The position numbers were made by a program, and so were the translations under genes. The notes beneath the pieces are model-generated. The model ran no database searches, was not told the origin of the DNA, and saw only the letters and a list, made by a program, of their open reading frames with translations. DNA of 64,000 nt from Deroplatys truncata (Eukaryota; Arthropoda; Insecta; Mantodea; Mantidae), in NCBI GenBank assembly GCA_030765065.1, contig CM060986.1:80717573-80781572 (forward strand). The letters run 5' to 3'. Positions within the stretch are counted from its first letter, which is position 1; each line of letters starts with the position of its first letter. Of the stretch, positions 34,690 to 45,678 are shown in pieces.

Positions 34690-35050
34690 CAATTTATTTC
34701 AAATAACTTTTCTCTAGCATCAACCATTTCCGAGACATCCGTTATTAATGGTGCGAATTCTTCAAAACTTAGCCATTCTTTTAAAGTCCTGTTGATTTTT
34801 CGTGATGTTATGGAAGGAGTATGAAATTTTAAGGCCAGCATATAGTACTCAGTTTGAAAACTTTCGACTATCGCTATTCCTATTGTATGTGTAACGAAAT
34901 GTGTGATGCTGCTGTTTCCGGAAAGGTTTGTCTCAATTACAATTAAGTAGGTGGTAAAGTAAACTTACGTAAGAATAATTTGAATATCCAGTAATAAGCG
35001 ATAGAGGATATAGTGATGTGAGTGATGTAACACATCTGATTCTTTTTTTT
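34690..35050 (-). repeat. Family A 5' fragment inside the inverted pair
   Basis: GAAATTTTAAGGCCAGCATA, CGAAATGTGTGATGCTGCTG and GTGATGTGAGTGATGTAACAC match the minus-oriented fragments at 14.6 and 58.7 kb. Confidence 0.6.
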
Positions 35051-35534
35051 TCTCCGCAGTTTCGCTCGTTCAACATGCTCCACACGAAGGTGATTTCATT
35101 CACTCTTGAAAATTTCTTCCATGAACTTTTCTAAAGACCAAAAACTTATAATTAATCAAGTAATTTTTTATGTTGCAAAGGGTTTTTGAGTTATAAATTT
35201 TCAAGACGAAAAGCAGCTGGACAAAGTATAAATGTTTGGCGATAAACTTTTTAAACTTTTGAAATAATAATTGCATAAAAATTAATTTAGAATTTGCGCA
35301 ATATTATAAGATAAGTTACATGGATATGTAAAATAAAGGTAAATTTCAAAATTTCCTCTTATGGAACATTTGACATAGGACTTCTAAAGAAATGTTATGA
35401 AAGTTAATAAATTTAAAACAAAATAATAATAATAAATAATAATGATACGAAGATCACTGCTGACCCAAGACAAAAATTAAATGTTGACCAATTGCTTGAA
35501 AAATTATTTTTAGAGGTGCATCTCCTTAAATCTT

Positions 35535-35745
35535 GATTCTTCTTCACTTTTCCCTTCTGTCTTTCGGCGTTTAACCACCTATCCTATCCTTGTATTGTTT
35601 GTCGGTCATGTGCCAATTTCTTTGCTGCCTGCAGTTCAATTACTCTTTTTCTAGCGACCACACTGACATATTGCTCCCATTCCTTCTTTGGTATCTATCT
35701 TGTTTTTTTCCGTTGTAGTTTGTGCTGCAAACACTGGCTAATGAA
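35535..35745 (-). pseudogene. Unidentified coding-like fragment
   Basis: The minus strand can be read as PKKEWEQYVSVVARKRVIEL followed by QAAKKLAHDRQTIQG, a stop and DRWLNAERQKGK. The lysine/arginine-rich helical character suggests a decayed mobile-element protein. No family identified. Confidence 0.2.
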
Positions 35746-35799
35746 GGGATTTTTTTGTATTAACCTACTGAGTGAATTGAAAATATTTGTTATAATACA

Positions 35800-36095
35800 G
35801 GACGACACTTGAAGTAGGTTGTTTGTTACGTTATTTGCAACACGCTTTGGGCGTCAATTTGAAGTAGTTCGTATTGAAGGACTTGTATTGTATTTCAACT
35901 GTTGGGAGCCGAACTTGAAGTTTGTTTGCAACCGCACGTATGGTACCCGGTTTCCGGTAGCCTTCGCCCCAAGTGTACTTTCAGGTGGTCTTTACCCCAA
36001 GTTTTAAAAAGAATTTTAACTTTGCAATTTGACTGTTTCTTAAAATATTATATATTTATGTTTGCCTCGGCTACGTCAGTATTTATTTTAGACAC
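35800..36095 (-). repeat. Retroelement leader with repeated PBS-like motif, reversed
   Basis: Minus-strand reading gives ACTTGGGGTAAAGACCACC, ACTTGGGGCGAAGGCTACCG and TTCGGCTCCCAACAG, variants of the motif at 34.5 kb, and GACGTAGCCGAGGCAAACAT corresponding to GACGCAGCCGAGGCATATAA at 34441. Confidence 0.5.
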
Positions 36096-36099
36096 ATGA

Positions 36100-36737
36100 A
36101 TGTCTTGGCAGGGTTGTGGTGCGACTTAAGAATGCAGGCTTACATAGATTATAATTTTACTTCACTCCCTTTATTAATACTTGATACGATTTAAATAACA
36201 CTTCACTGATATAGAGCTGTGAGATTCTTTTATGAATTACTTGCACTTTTTAACACGTAAACTATTTTTCGTCTCACCCGAATACATAAAAAATTTCTTG
36301 AGGACGCATCTCGCATCCGGTTACAAACACTGACTGTCTGTCTGATTTCAACCGCCTAAACTTGTAAATCTCTGTATTTCAAGTCTCTGATTGGTTATTC
36401 CTAATCCAATAGATTACCTTCATTTAATTAAAGCTTTTTCTGGTTGTTGATTGGCTATTTTTATAAACTGTCACTAAAATTACATTATTGCTTCCAAGAA
36501 TCACAAGTAGTATTGTTAAACTTTCAAATTCATTATTGCCTCAAGGTTGCCTCATTGTTACCTCATTGTTAGCAACTTTTAACCTATTATTCTCACAGCT
36601 CCTACATTATTAAATTACTTAATACGTTCAGATAACATTATTATACATGGATACAATAATATAAACATATACAGTGATTGTAAAATACACTTTTTATATA
36701 TTGTTACATACACATATTGCTTTAAGGCGGGTTGTTA
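36100..36737 (-). repeat. LTR-like segment, right arm of inverted pair
   Basis: Reverse complement of the 33668-34395 segment: ends AAGGCGGGTTGTT, holds TTCTCACAGCTCCTACATTA, TTGTTAGCAACTTTTAA, TTGGCTATTTTTATAAACTG and GATATAGAGCTGTGAGATTC. Alignment by eye needs gaps, so the arms are diverged. Confidence 0.6.
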
Positions 36738-36759
36738 TTGAATTTATATATTATACTCG

Positions 36760-38220
36760 TATATTTAGACTGAAATTATTTAAGTGTTAAAAATACCGCC
36801 TCACACTCTGTCCTAGCGTGGAGGTCTTTAGGTTGGTTGTTGCATGTCTATATTGACGTCAATGAGGTCATGGGTTCAAAGGTACTGCACTGTGAAAGAA
36901 AAAGAAACCTGTTTGTGCTGCGTCGGAGAACGACGTGTGCTTCATTTGTTTAAGATTCTATTCCTGGCTATTCAGAAGCGTGTAAAACAAACAGCACGTA
37001 GTTTGGACAATGACGTGGACAATAATGTTTATTTTAAATATGCACATATAAGACATTGACCGCACTTCTTCGCACAACAAGCATGTTTTTTAGTGAAAAT
37101 AGAAGGAATTTCCCTTTTCACATTAAAAACGCACATTGTTACACAAATATTGTAACGGAATGCAGCTTGTATCACAATAATGTACAAACAGCGCCAAAGA
37201 AAATATTATTGCACCTCGCGTCTATGTCGCATTATTTATCGTTGTACGTGGCCTTGCGAAGCCATGGCCATTTTATTGGTGCACTAGTCCTTCTGCTAAA
37301 TAGTTACTCCAATAACCACAACAAAGGTTACAAAATGGCGTAGAAATGAAATATATGTTGACGCTCTCGACCGTATTGGCTAAAAGAGAAAGAGGTAGAG
37401 TGAGTGCATTCAATTTGTCATACAGATCTCTTATCGTGATTGGTAGCCCATACCTTATCGGCTAGTACAGGACACGCCTTTGGAAGGATTAAAAGCTAAG
37501 GGGAAAACTTGATGAGCGCCCAGGTTAGCGAAATGTAGAATGTGTAGTGTGAGAAGATTTTCAAGGGGTGCAAATTATAGCTTGAATGGTATTCATTAAA
37601 TAATAGCAAGGCAGCACTTTATAGCAAAAAATAAACAGAACTGTATTCTCACAATGATATCAATGCTTGTTGCTGCATAGAAGCAAACATTCCTAAATGA
37701 CACAAACAAAACAGTATGTTTTTCCTCTAATTCAAACCATAATTGGTTAATGTACTTTTACCGCTGTTCATAGGAATACAACAGAATTATAGACAAAAAT
37801 ATAATCCAATTTTATTGCCATAATATGTGTGTAATACTTGGTAAACCATTTAAATGTAAACATGTATCTCTAGTTTCTAAACATGATCACTCAAATGTAA
37901 CAAAAGCGTAATTTCCATTTTGTAAACGCATATGATCATCTGCGGATGTTTCACGGGGAGTGCCCACTTTCTGATGAGTATGTAGACCGTCTTCTCCACT
38001 TTCCTGGAATATTTTTATAATAATTTACTATAAAAACACTTATGCACTGTCGTTGCAATTGCTGTAACAGTGCGACCAGTTTCCCACATACCCACGAAAC
38101 GTCCACGAGTAATTTTGCTGGTATAGGGCACAACTGGGTCTGAGACAATAAACGCGCTTTGGTTTCAATAACACCAAAGAAGTAAAGGTATTAGCCTCCC
38201 CTCTTTTCCCCCTTATTGCT
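36760..38220. other. Orco intron 3; nothing certain
   Basis: A weak tRNA-like stretch (CCTAGCGTGGAGGTCTTTAGG ... GGGTTCAAAGG) lies at 36810-36885. Otherwise AT-rich with no supportable frame. Confidence 0.35.
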
Positions 38221-38228
38221 GTGTTATC

Positions 38229-39411
38229 ATGCCATCACGCTCTGCGATATGTAAGGTGAACGACACGCCTTAAAAGGCTCCAGAAAACGATACAAAATCC
38301 GCCGAAGATTTTCTTTGGCGCTTTGTGTACCTAGATTGCAAATAATCGTGTGTAATTTCACTAAATGGTCTGTTTTATACGTGGTGTTGTAATTGTGTGT
38401 AAGTAATATTGTACCGATATAAATAATCAAAGGATATGCTATACACCGTATTATATGGCAATGGTGACCTGTAGAAACATTGCATGTTTGTACCGCCGAT
38501 CTATCTAGAGAACAGTCGCGTGCTGACGATGGAGTTCCCTTATCTACTACAAAGCACAGGTAGTCCATACTTCAGTACCATTGAACCTAGAGGCGAACTG
38601 GGACAAAGTACCGTCCCTGATTATAAGCTACGTCCTTCTTCGCCTAATGGCATCCTTTGGTTTTGTTACGGCAGAGACAAGGCTTCGGTAACTTTTAATG
38701 AACTCTTCCAGTAGTTCACGATTCGCAAGCATACAGATGAAAATTTGAGCAGTCTGCAAGCCCTTGTGCAATCAAAATACTTGCGGAAATTTATCATAGA
38801 AATGTTCAAGCGTGCTTGTATAAAAAGGATGATCATGCATGCTTTACGAGCATGCGGTTGCGTGCAAAAGAGGAAAACTTACGTCTTAAAAGAAGAAGAC
38901 GAAGCAGTTCTGTTTTTTCAAAGACAAATGGAAATTTTATGTGACCTCGTTGGTCAGATACTTGAGAAGTCTACACGAGGAGAATGTAATGAGAACGTAG
39001 TTATGGAACGAACTGTTTGATCGTCACCAAAGAACTGCCTCTCGAGCTTAGTACGAAATTTATCGAATGAAAAGAATAGACGTGAATACATCCGTTGAAC
39101 GAAAGTAGCCATAAAAGCAAAGGAAGAGTTATCATAGCTACATTGTCCGGAAGATGCGACGCTATAAATCACGGACTCGCAAGCTTTTGTTGTGCCCCAT
39201 TTCAACGTTCCAAAGCTGTAACTAGATCGTTCTTCACTTCCTGTGTACATGCATGGGTACGGTAGAAAAAGAAAAAGGCAGAAGATGCTGTTAGGGATGC
39301 CGATATTCAGCTCCAAGGCATCGTTACTTTCAGACCTAGATTCTTCTCGCTTTTCAGAGATTGAATCAAAGCGCCTTTGGTATCTGTTAACACAATATTA
39401 TCTGTGGTAGG
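38229..39411 (+). pseudogene. Decayed reading frame of unknown origin
   Basis: A single + frame gives extended open stretches over ~1.2 kb: MPSRSAICKVNDTP, KAPENDTKSAEDFLWRFVYL, then 76 codons from 38484 (YLENSRVLTMEFPYLL..., PNGILWFCYGRDKASVTFNE), a TAG, about 100 codons to 39017 (FIIEMFKRACIKRMIMHALR, KEEDEAVLFFQRQMEILCDL), then NEKNRREYIR and KVAIKAKEELS and finally GYGRKRKRQKMLLGMPIFSS to a stop near 39411. Stops interrupt it about a dozen times. I do not recognise the protein. It could be a decayed transposon protein, an old viral insertion or a retrocopy, or a statistical fluke. Confidence 0.3.
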
Positions 39412-40830
39412 GAACAAAAAAGGAACCAAGTTCTGGAAAATTAAAACAAGTATTTCTGCGAAATAAAGGTGAAGTGGACATGGGTCTAGTCCACTACATC
39501 CACTTTCGCATATTTTAGGAAAAATTAAAAACTGTATATTGCTGGATAAAATATTTATATGCCTCTACTGTAGTGGGTCATTGCTTTTTATTGTGCTATA
39601 CTGAAATAATGAGTTTCAGAAAGTAGAGCATTTAAACATTTTTACTTTTTATAATGGATATGGGAGATTCTGATATATCACCTATAAGAACATATACGTA
39701 CTAATTAACCCTCAAGTGGTAACATAAATTTTGTCACGTTATAGGTACTATCGGTCTCTCAGACCTCATCATTTTTATTTGATCTTATCTACACATTTTC
39801 ACTACAGTATTGAATTTACTTTTATACCGGGGGTTAGGAGGTTTGTGGTGGGCCCGGGTGACTTTGTATCCTTTCGAAATGGAAATGTTAGGGAACTCGT
39901 CCATGCTGCGGTTTGGTTGCTTTCGGGTCTCTCCTCTCATCGCTTTCTCCCAGGAGCCACGGTAAAGTTAAAAGGGCCGTTGCTGTCTATTTGCAGCACT
40001 TTGCCTCGGTTGCAGGCACCTCATTCGTCCTACCTTCAACTTTTATGTCAACAATGAGTCAATAGGGCATTTTATGAAAGAACTAAATATAGCACACAAT
40101 TGCATTTTATTACAGTTGTATCATACTACAGTGGAACAAGGTGGTTTCCTCACCTTTGACCCTCTTCTTTAAAGTTGCCCATTGTGAATGCTTAACAGCC
40201 GCTTTTACTCCATGTTTCTGGCGAAGTTATAGCAAGTTATAATGCACAAGGATAGTGCTAGTGTGATTTTTGATTGGATATGGCAGCTTTTGAAAGTGAG
40301 GTCACGCACACAATTAACTGTAGCCTTCACAATGTATTTATATGGAATGTAATTCAAGTTTGAAAAATCCTACAGTGGATATTGTATGGTTAGAAAGTAC
40401 CTACTCCAAGATGCATAAATAAAGTGATTTCAAACAAAAATGGATATGGCAGGTTTTGATGCTAGACCTCGCACAATCCAGTACACTTTTACTTTCTCTG
40501 TGCACACCTATGATCGCTAAAATAAGTAATTATTCCATGCAAAAGTCAGTATGAAATTTTACTGCAAAAGAGGCCCCTGAATTCAAAACATCCTAAGAAA
40601 AGGCCCATTTGTGTCTATATGACGAAACATTGGCCAAATATGAATTTATACATAAATGAGATACAGTGCAAGTTGAAGATGTACAAGAATATCCCCCATT
40701 TAAAATGGCACTGCTATAATAATGTTTTCATGAAGTAGCGGCGGAGGGGCCCTCTGTTTCTCCCCTAGATAATGCCAGGATGTAGAATGTACTTATCAGA
40801 GGGGGGCACCTCGCCACTGCGACCAGCTTA
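39412..40830. other. No gene supported
   Basis: A GC-richer patch at 39830-40040 gives a 108-codon + frame with no recognised motif. Confidence 0.35.
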
Positions 40831-40839
40831 ATCTATTAA

Positions 40840-41450
40840 GGCTACACACCCCGGAAGGTAGGAATGAGGGGAAGAACCCTGCGGGAAGGAGGTCGCAGGT
40901 CCGTAGGTCCACAGAGACGCGCAGAAGACCCTTATATTTCCAGTTTGAACACCCGCGCACCAGGTTTATCCCATGAAAGATCCGTATTAAACCAATTATC
41001 TTAAACTATATTTAAATGAAAAAGTGAAATGCCTGATTTAAAAGGGTTATCTTAATTATCCCATGAAAGATCCGTATTAAACCAATTATCTTGAACTATA
41101 TTTAAATGAAAAAGCAGTAGACGCAAAAAATCCCGAGATTGGGTGACCAAGCGACCCTAACGAGGGGGGGGGAGAAATCGTTCCAATGCGCAAGCAACTG
41201 CGCCATCTGCCCGACATCACTAGTACCGTAGAACCCGAAAACAGACCTGAAACGTGAAAGGGAGAGATGAAAAGAGAGAAAAGCGGGAAAGGAAAAATCG
41301 TGGTAGAATACACCACTCCAGCATTCGACCAGATAACCAGGGAAAAGCCATGAAAAGCCCCATGGTCAGAGTGGGTGGTCACAAGGAGTCGAATCAGACC
41401 TCCCCAATGCGGGCCACAGAGGTTTCCGCCTGAGCTATCCCACTCGGTTA
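40840..41450 (-). repeat. tRNA-derived SINE with internal duplication
   Basis: The head on the minus strand is CCGAGTGGGATAGCTCAGGC (A-box), GTGGCCCGCATTGGGGAGG and a TGATTCGACTCC B-box; the far end carries CCCCGGAAGGTAGGAATG. Inside, a 59-bp block (TCCCATGAAAGATCCGTATT ...) occurs twice, 90 bp apart (40966 and 41056), nearly identical, so part of the element or an insertion was tandemly duplicated. Confidence 0.65.
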
Positions 41451-41539
41451 GATAATACTAACGATGCGAAAATATGCTTACCTTTTGTTATAAAAGATGT
41501 TTGAAATGATCAGCATCTGGTAAGTACAAGCCAGATATA

Positions 41540-42768
41540 CACTACGTGATCAAAAGTATCCGGACACCTGGCTGAAAATGACATACAAGTGTGGCGCCCT
41601 CCATCGGTAATGCTGGAAGTAAATATGGTGTTGGCCCACCCTTAGCCTTGATGACAGCGTTCACTCTCGCAAGCATACTTTCCATCAGGTGCTAGAAGGT
41701 TTCTTGGGGAATGGCAGACCATTCTTCAGGGAGTGCAGAACTGAGGACAGGTATCGATGTAGGTCAGTGAGGCCTGGAACGAAGTCGGCGTTCCAAAACA
41801 ACCCAAAGGTGTTCTATAGGATTTAAGTCAGGACTCTGTGCAGGCCAGTCCATTCAAGGAATGTTATTGTCGTGTGACCACTCCGGCACAGCCCGTGCAA
41901 TATGGACAGGTGCTCGATCGTGTTAAAAGATGCAATCGCCATCCCCAAATTGCTCTTCAATATTGGGAAGCAAGAAGGTGTTTAAAATTTCAATGTAGGC
42001 ACTGTGATCGTGCCACGCAAAACAACAAGGGGTACAAACCCCCTCTGGGAAAAACACGACCACACCATAAAACCACCACCTCCGAATTTCACTGTTGGCA
42101 CTACAAACACTGACAGATGAAGTTCACCGGGCATTCGCCATACCCACACTCTGCCATCGGATCGCCACATTGTGTACCGTGATTCGTCACTCCATACAAC
42201 ATTTTGCCACTGTTCAATCGTCTAATGTTGACGCTCCTTACACCAAGCGAGGCGTCGTTTGGCATTTTCCTGCGTGATGTGTAGCTTATGAGCAGCCGCT
42301 CGAGCATGGAATCCAAGCTTTCTCACCTCACGCCTAACTGTCATAGTACCTGGAGTGGATCCTGATGCAGTTTGGAGTTCCTGTGTGATGGTCTGGATAG
42401 ATGTCTGTCTACTACTCTTTACGACCCTCTTCAAATGTCGGCGACCTCCTTCAGTCAATAGACGAGGTCGGCCTGTACGCTTTTGTGCTGTACATGTTCC
42501 TTCACGTTTCCACTTCACTATCACATCAGAAACAGTGGACCTAGGGATGTTTAGGAGTGTGGAAATCTCGCGTATAGACTTCTGACAAAAGTGACACCCA
42601 AACATCTGACCACGTTCGAAGTCCGTGAGTTCCACGGAGCGTCCCATTCTGCTGTTTCACGATGTCTAATGACTACTAAGGTAGTACCAGCCAGTAGGTG
42701 GCAGCACAATGCACCTAAGATAAAAAATGAATGTTTGTGGGGGTGTCCGGATACTTTTGATCACATAG
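41540..42768 (-). mobile_element. Tc1-like DNA transposon with clear terminal inverted repeats
   Basis: 1229 bp bounded by inverted repeats: GTGATCAAAAGTATCCGGAC near both termini (the right end read on the minus strand), each extending to GTGATCAAAAGTATCCGGACACC less the final bases, with TA at both edges. The right end lacks the dinucleotide CA present at the left. It lies in Orco intron 3, opposite to Orco. Confidence 0.93.
41560..42647 (-). pseudogene. Tc1-like transposase, inactive
   Basis: The frame starts MGRSVELTDFERGQMFGCHF and keeps an intact paired-like DNA-binding region: helix-turn-helix SIREISTLLNIPRSTVSDVI, GRPRLL hinge and second helix-turn-helix. A TAG at 42222-42224 precedes VVWSDESRYTMW, which has the first catalytic Asp. 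A frameshift near 42000 leads to YIEILNTFLLPNIEEQFGDG, a stop in place of Gln before HDRAPVH (second Asp), another stop at IPWMDW, and SPDLNPIEHLW with the catalytic Glu. The full length (~340 residues) can be followed, so decay is moderate. Confidence 0.9.
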
Positions 42769-42779
42769 TATATATTTAA

Positions 42780-43383
42780 GATTCGATGAATTTCTGCAGC
42801 GGTTATAATACGAGGCAGTGTTTTCACAAATGCTGTTGCTGAACAAAGTTGGATTAATTTTTTTTTAAAACCTACAAACTGCGGATTTGTTAGGAACGAT
42901 GACGCCGGAGAGTTTCTGCATAAATTCAACCTGACAGAGCATATGATTCTCTTGGAGAAAAAGTTAATATAAACACGCGTTGTTTTGTAGAATACACAAG
43001 TTTGTTTCCACTATACAGCATAGATAATATTGCGACACAGAAGTACAAGTTCTTTATGCCACCGTAGGCGCATGAGCTAGGTTAGCGCAGAGAAATTTCA
43101 TTCAGGCCGATATCTCGGACCTGGCGGCCGTCATTGGCTCATTCAAGACAGAACCAAGTTTAATATACTGCAATGATTAATAAAATGCATATTTTAAAAT
43201 GTTATAGGAGTAACCTATGAAGTCCTCTTCAGGCTTTTTGAACTTTTTGGAACTGGTAACGATTGGAGAGAGACAAACATTTACTACAGGAAAAATATAG
43301 AGCCTCATTGATTTATCGATAAAATCTGAGAGGCAAAACAGAATGTTCTTATCCATCTTTCCTACACCAAAGTCAATGCCTTA
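42780..43383. other. Orco intron 3; nothing seen
   Basis: No supportable feature. A short piece (43195-43330) with GTCCTCTTCAGGCTTTTTG may be diverged family A. Confidence 0.3.
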
Positions 43384-43656
43384 TTGTGCGGTATTCTCTC
43401 AATTGTACTAGTTCAGCCAACCTTTCTCTTAAAGAGTTTCAGGAGACTTTCTAGATGTTTATTGGATAGTTTGGGACCTGAACTCCCTGAAAGGCTGCAT
43501 CGTCTGTTTTCTAATGCATCGCATTGGAATATGAGATACAGGGAACATAGGATTTATTTAAACATAATAAAGGGGTTAGATGCTTCTTTCAAGCCGAGTT
43601 CAGAAGAGCTTTTCTTACTATTATATTTATTACACAAGTATGCATCTCCATCTTAG
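43384..43656 (+). other. Unidentified 90-codon open frame in Orco intron 3
   Basis: The frame reads plausibly as protein (RRLSRCLLDSLGPELPERLH, then SHWNMRYREHRIYLNI and PSSEELFLLLYLL) with balanced composition unlike surrounding AT-rich translations. No ATG is well placed; no splice sites of good quality delimit it. I recognise no family. It may be an exon-like or retrocopied fragment, or chance. Confidence 0.2.
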
Positions 43657-44065
43657 CAGCTATTATGCACTAAGATTTTAGATAAAAAGAGAATACCTGT
43701 GTGTCTGTGTCTGTGTGTATGTGTGTGAGGGAGAGGGAGAATGATGTACATGTGCGTGTTCGCACTGTAAACACAGAAACCACTGACAATTTATTGGAAC
43801 TTTGCAGATTTTTAATGGCCTGCAATTCAAAGAGGGAGACTTATTAAGCCTTTACAATAGAGTTATTTAGTTGCGTGCAGTGTTCATATCACCATGTTTT
43901 CACTGACCCTTATTCTTTGGTATGCCCTTGATAAAATCTGGTGCATTTAAAGTATGAACTATCCAAACAAAACTCAAAACTTCCACTACTTTGTGCAACC
44001 CTAACATACAAAACCTAATACGCTTATGCAGTAGGACCCAAAGAAAAGTATAGGCAACCTTACAA

Positions 44066-44345
44066 CTCTAAAAAAATTATTCTAAAAATTTCACTTAAAA
44101 GGAAAATATGCAACAGAATCAAACCGAACATGTTCCACCTTTGTCACATATAGATTTGACATTATTTAGTTTTCTAGGCCTGTTGTGGCATTCACTTGAC
44201 TCTGGTTTTAAAAAAATTATCCTACAAAATTTCACTTAAAAAGAAAATATGTAACAGAGTTAAACAGAACATGTTCCCTCTTTGTCACATATAGAGTTGA
44301 CACTATTTAAGTTTTCTGGGCATGTTGCGGCATTCACTTGGCTCT
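44066..44345. repeat. Tandem duplication of ~139 bp
   Basis: AAAAAAATTAT(T/C)CTA.AAAATTTCAC at 44070 recurs at 44209, followed by CGAACATGTTCCACCTTTGT / AGAACATGTTCCCTCTTTGT and GGCATTCACTTG(A/G)CTCTG in both. The units differ at roughly one base in ten. Confidence 0.85.
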
Positions 44346-44349
44346 GCTT

Positions 44350-45195
44350 TTGCCTTCCGATACCAAAGAACCAACATCGATGTGTAATCCATGTAATTAA
44401 AATGTCTAAGTTTCTTGACTGGTACTGTGCCTAATTAAGGGCACTGGAATGTCGAGATACTTCAAAAATTTGATCTTTCATTTTCTAAGCGATAAAAAAG
44501 TCTTGAGAATTAAGATTATATGTTATTTGCCAATTTAAACATGACGGCGCATAATCATACCCATTGTATTGTTCTCAATTTCCAGTAACTTGGCTTTTCA
44601 TACTTGAGTTACACTCCTCTCAGAAAGCATTAAAGACATGTGCACCAAACTTGTTATATGATGTTTGGGAACTCTGCCTTTATGCTGAACTAATTTTGTA
44701 ATATTTTAAATAAATATTTGAAATAATATTTTTTATAAAATATAGTTATGTTGTGTTCCAAAAACTGAATTATTTTTATTGTGGGTAAGCTAAAGATATT
44801 GAAAAATATCTTTTATGTGATTTAGGGAAAAATAGTGAACATAGAAACAAAATTATAGGGAAAAGTGCAACTGAAGTATGAATTACAATATTTTGAGAAA
44901 TGAAACCGGGCGTCACATATCATTCTTGCACAACTTTAAGCAATGGAAGCTTATTATTTTCATAGCTATTATATCCAGAAGCACTTAGAGTATAACCAAC
45001 CCAAATTTAGTTACCATTAATTTAGTAGTGAATTAATAAATAAGAATTTATAGTAGTGTCTAGTGTTAGCTATCTTAGCTTCTTGACGACTTCCCAGTTC
45101 AACTGTTGTAACCATAACGCTTCATGCATAGTATGAACTATCATAGTATAGATTTATGAACGTTTATGTCATTTTATGTCACTGGTGTGTTTAAG
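44350..45195. other. Distal part of Orco intron 3; nothing seen
   Basis: AT-rich with no supportable feature before the acceptor at 45195. Confidence 0.45.
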
Positions 45196-45246
45196 GTGCT
45201 GGGTGCTGTGGTCACATACTTCATGGTGCTGGTGCAACTCAACTAA
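45196..45246 (+). CDS. Orco: Orco terminal exon (end of S7) with stop codon
   Basis: Sixteen codons, VLGAVVTYFMVLVQLN, followed by TAA, complete the pore-forming helix S7 and end the Orco protein. In the known Orco channel structure the pore gate lies at hydrophobic residues of this final helix; the Val and Leu of VLVQL are conserved here. Most Orco proteins I know end in Lys; this one ends in Asn. The acceptor is TGTGTTTAAG, weaker in pyrimidines than the others, but the phase-0 join to LFAS is exact. Intron 3 before it is 13320 bp. Together the four exons give the last 137 or so residues of a protein usually about 474 residues long. Confidence 0.94.
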   Translation: MLGAVVTYFMVLVQLN

Positions 45247-45465
45247 ACACCATCTACTACTTCGTCCGGATTTCCACGAATACTGTACTATTTCATTAGA
45301 AACTATTCGTGCTAAACTGCGGGGAAAGGAAACCCTTAAATGCACATGGCAACATCTGAGTTGTCCACGAGAGGAAGCACTTATCGACGCTTTTTTCTTT
45401 CCTATTCTTTTTTGTAGAATGCGCTTAAAGCTACTTTCACACGCACTAGATTAAGATCTGTAAAT

Positions 45466-45471
45466 AATAAA
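45466..45471 (+). promoter_or_regulatory. Candidate Orco polyadenylation signal
   Basis: AATAAA lies 220 bp after the Orco stop codon, the first canonical hexamer downstream on the + strand. It would give a short 3' UTR ending just before the transposase fragment at 45.68 kb. AT-rich DNA makes chance hexamers common, so this is only a candidate. Confidence 0.35.
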
Positions 45472-45678
45472 CTCCATGTATACAGAATGCAGGTATATCA
45501 TAATTGATAGCGCAAACTGAAAAACCTGAAAACATACGGTAATAGAAGAAAAAACGTTTCAGTAAACATGAGCCCGCAAAGAAGCCACGTGCGACATTTA
45601 TTATTGCGAGTGTATTGTTATGATGTAAATTACTTGTGGATGTTCCCTTGAGCAACATCAGAGTGTGTAATACATGCA

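Noticed and set aside
35059..35133. Short frame after a strong acceptor-like CTTTTTTTTTTCTCCGCAG-type tract, considered as an alternative Orco last exon
   Set aside because: The 24 encoded residues do not resemble the Orco C-terminus, while the exon at 45196 matches it exactly; the T-run belongs to the edge of a family A fragment.
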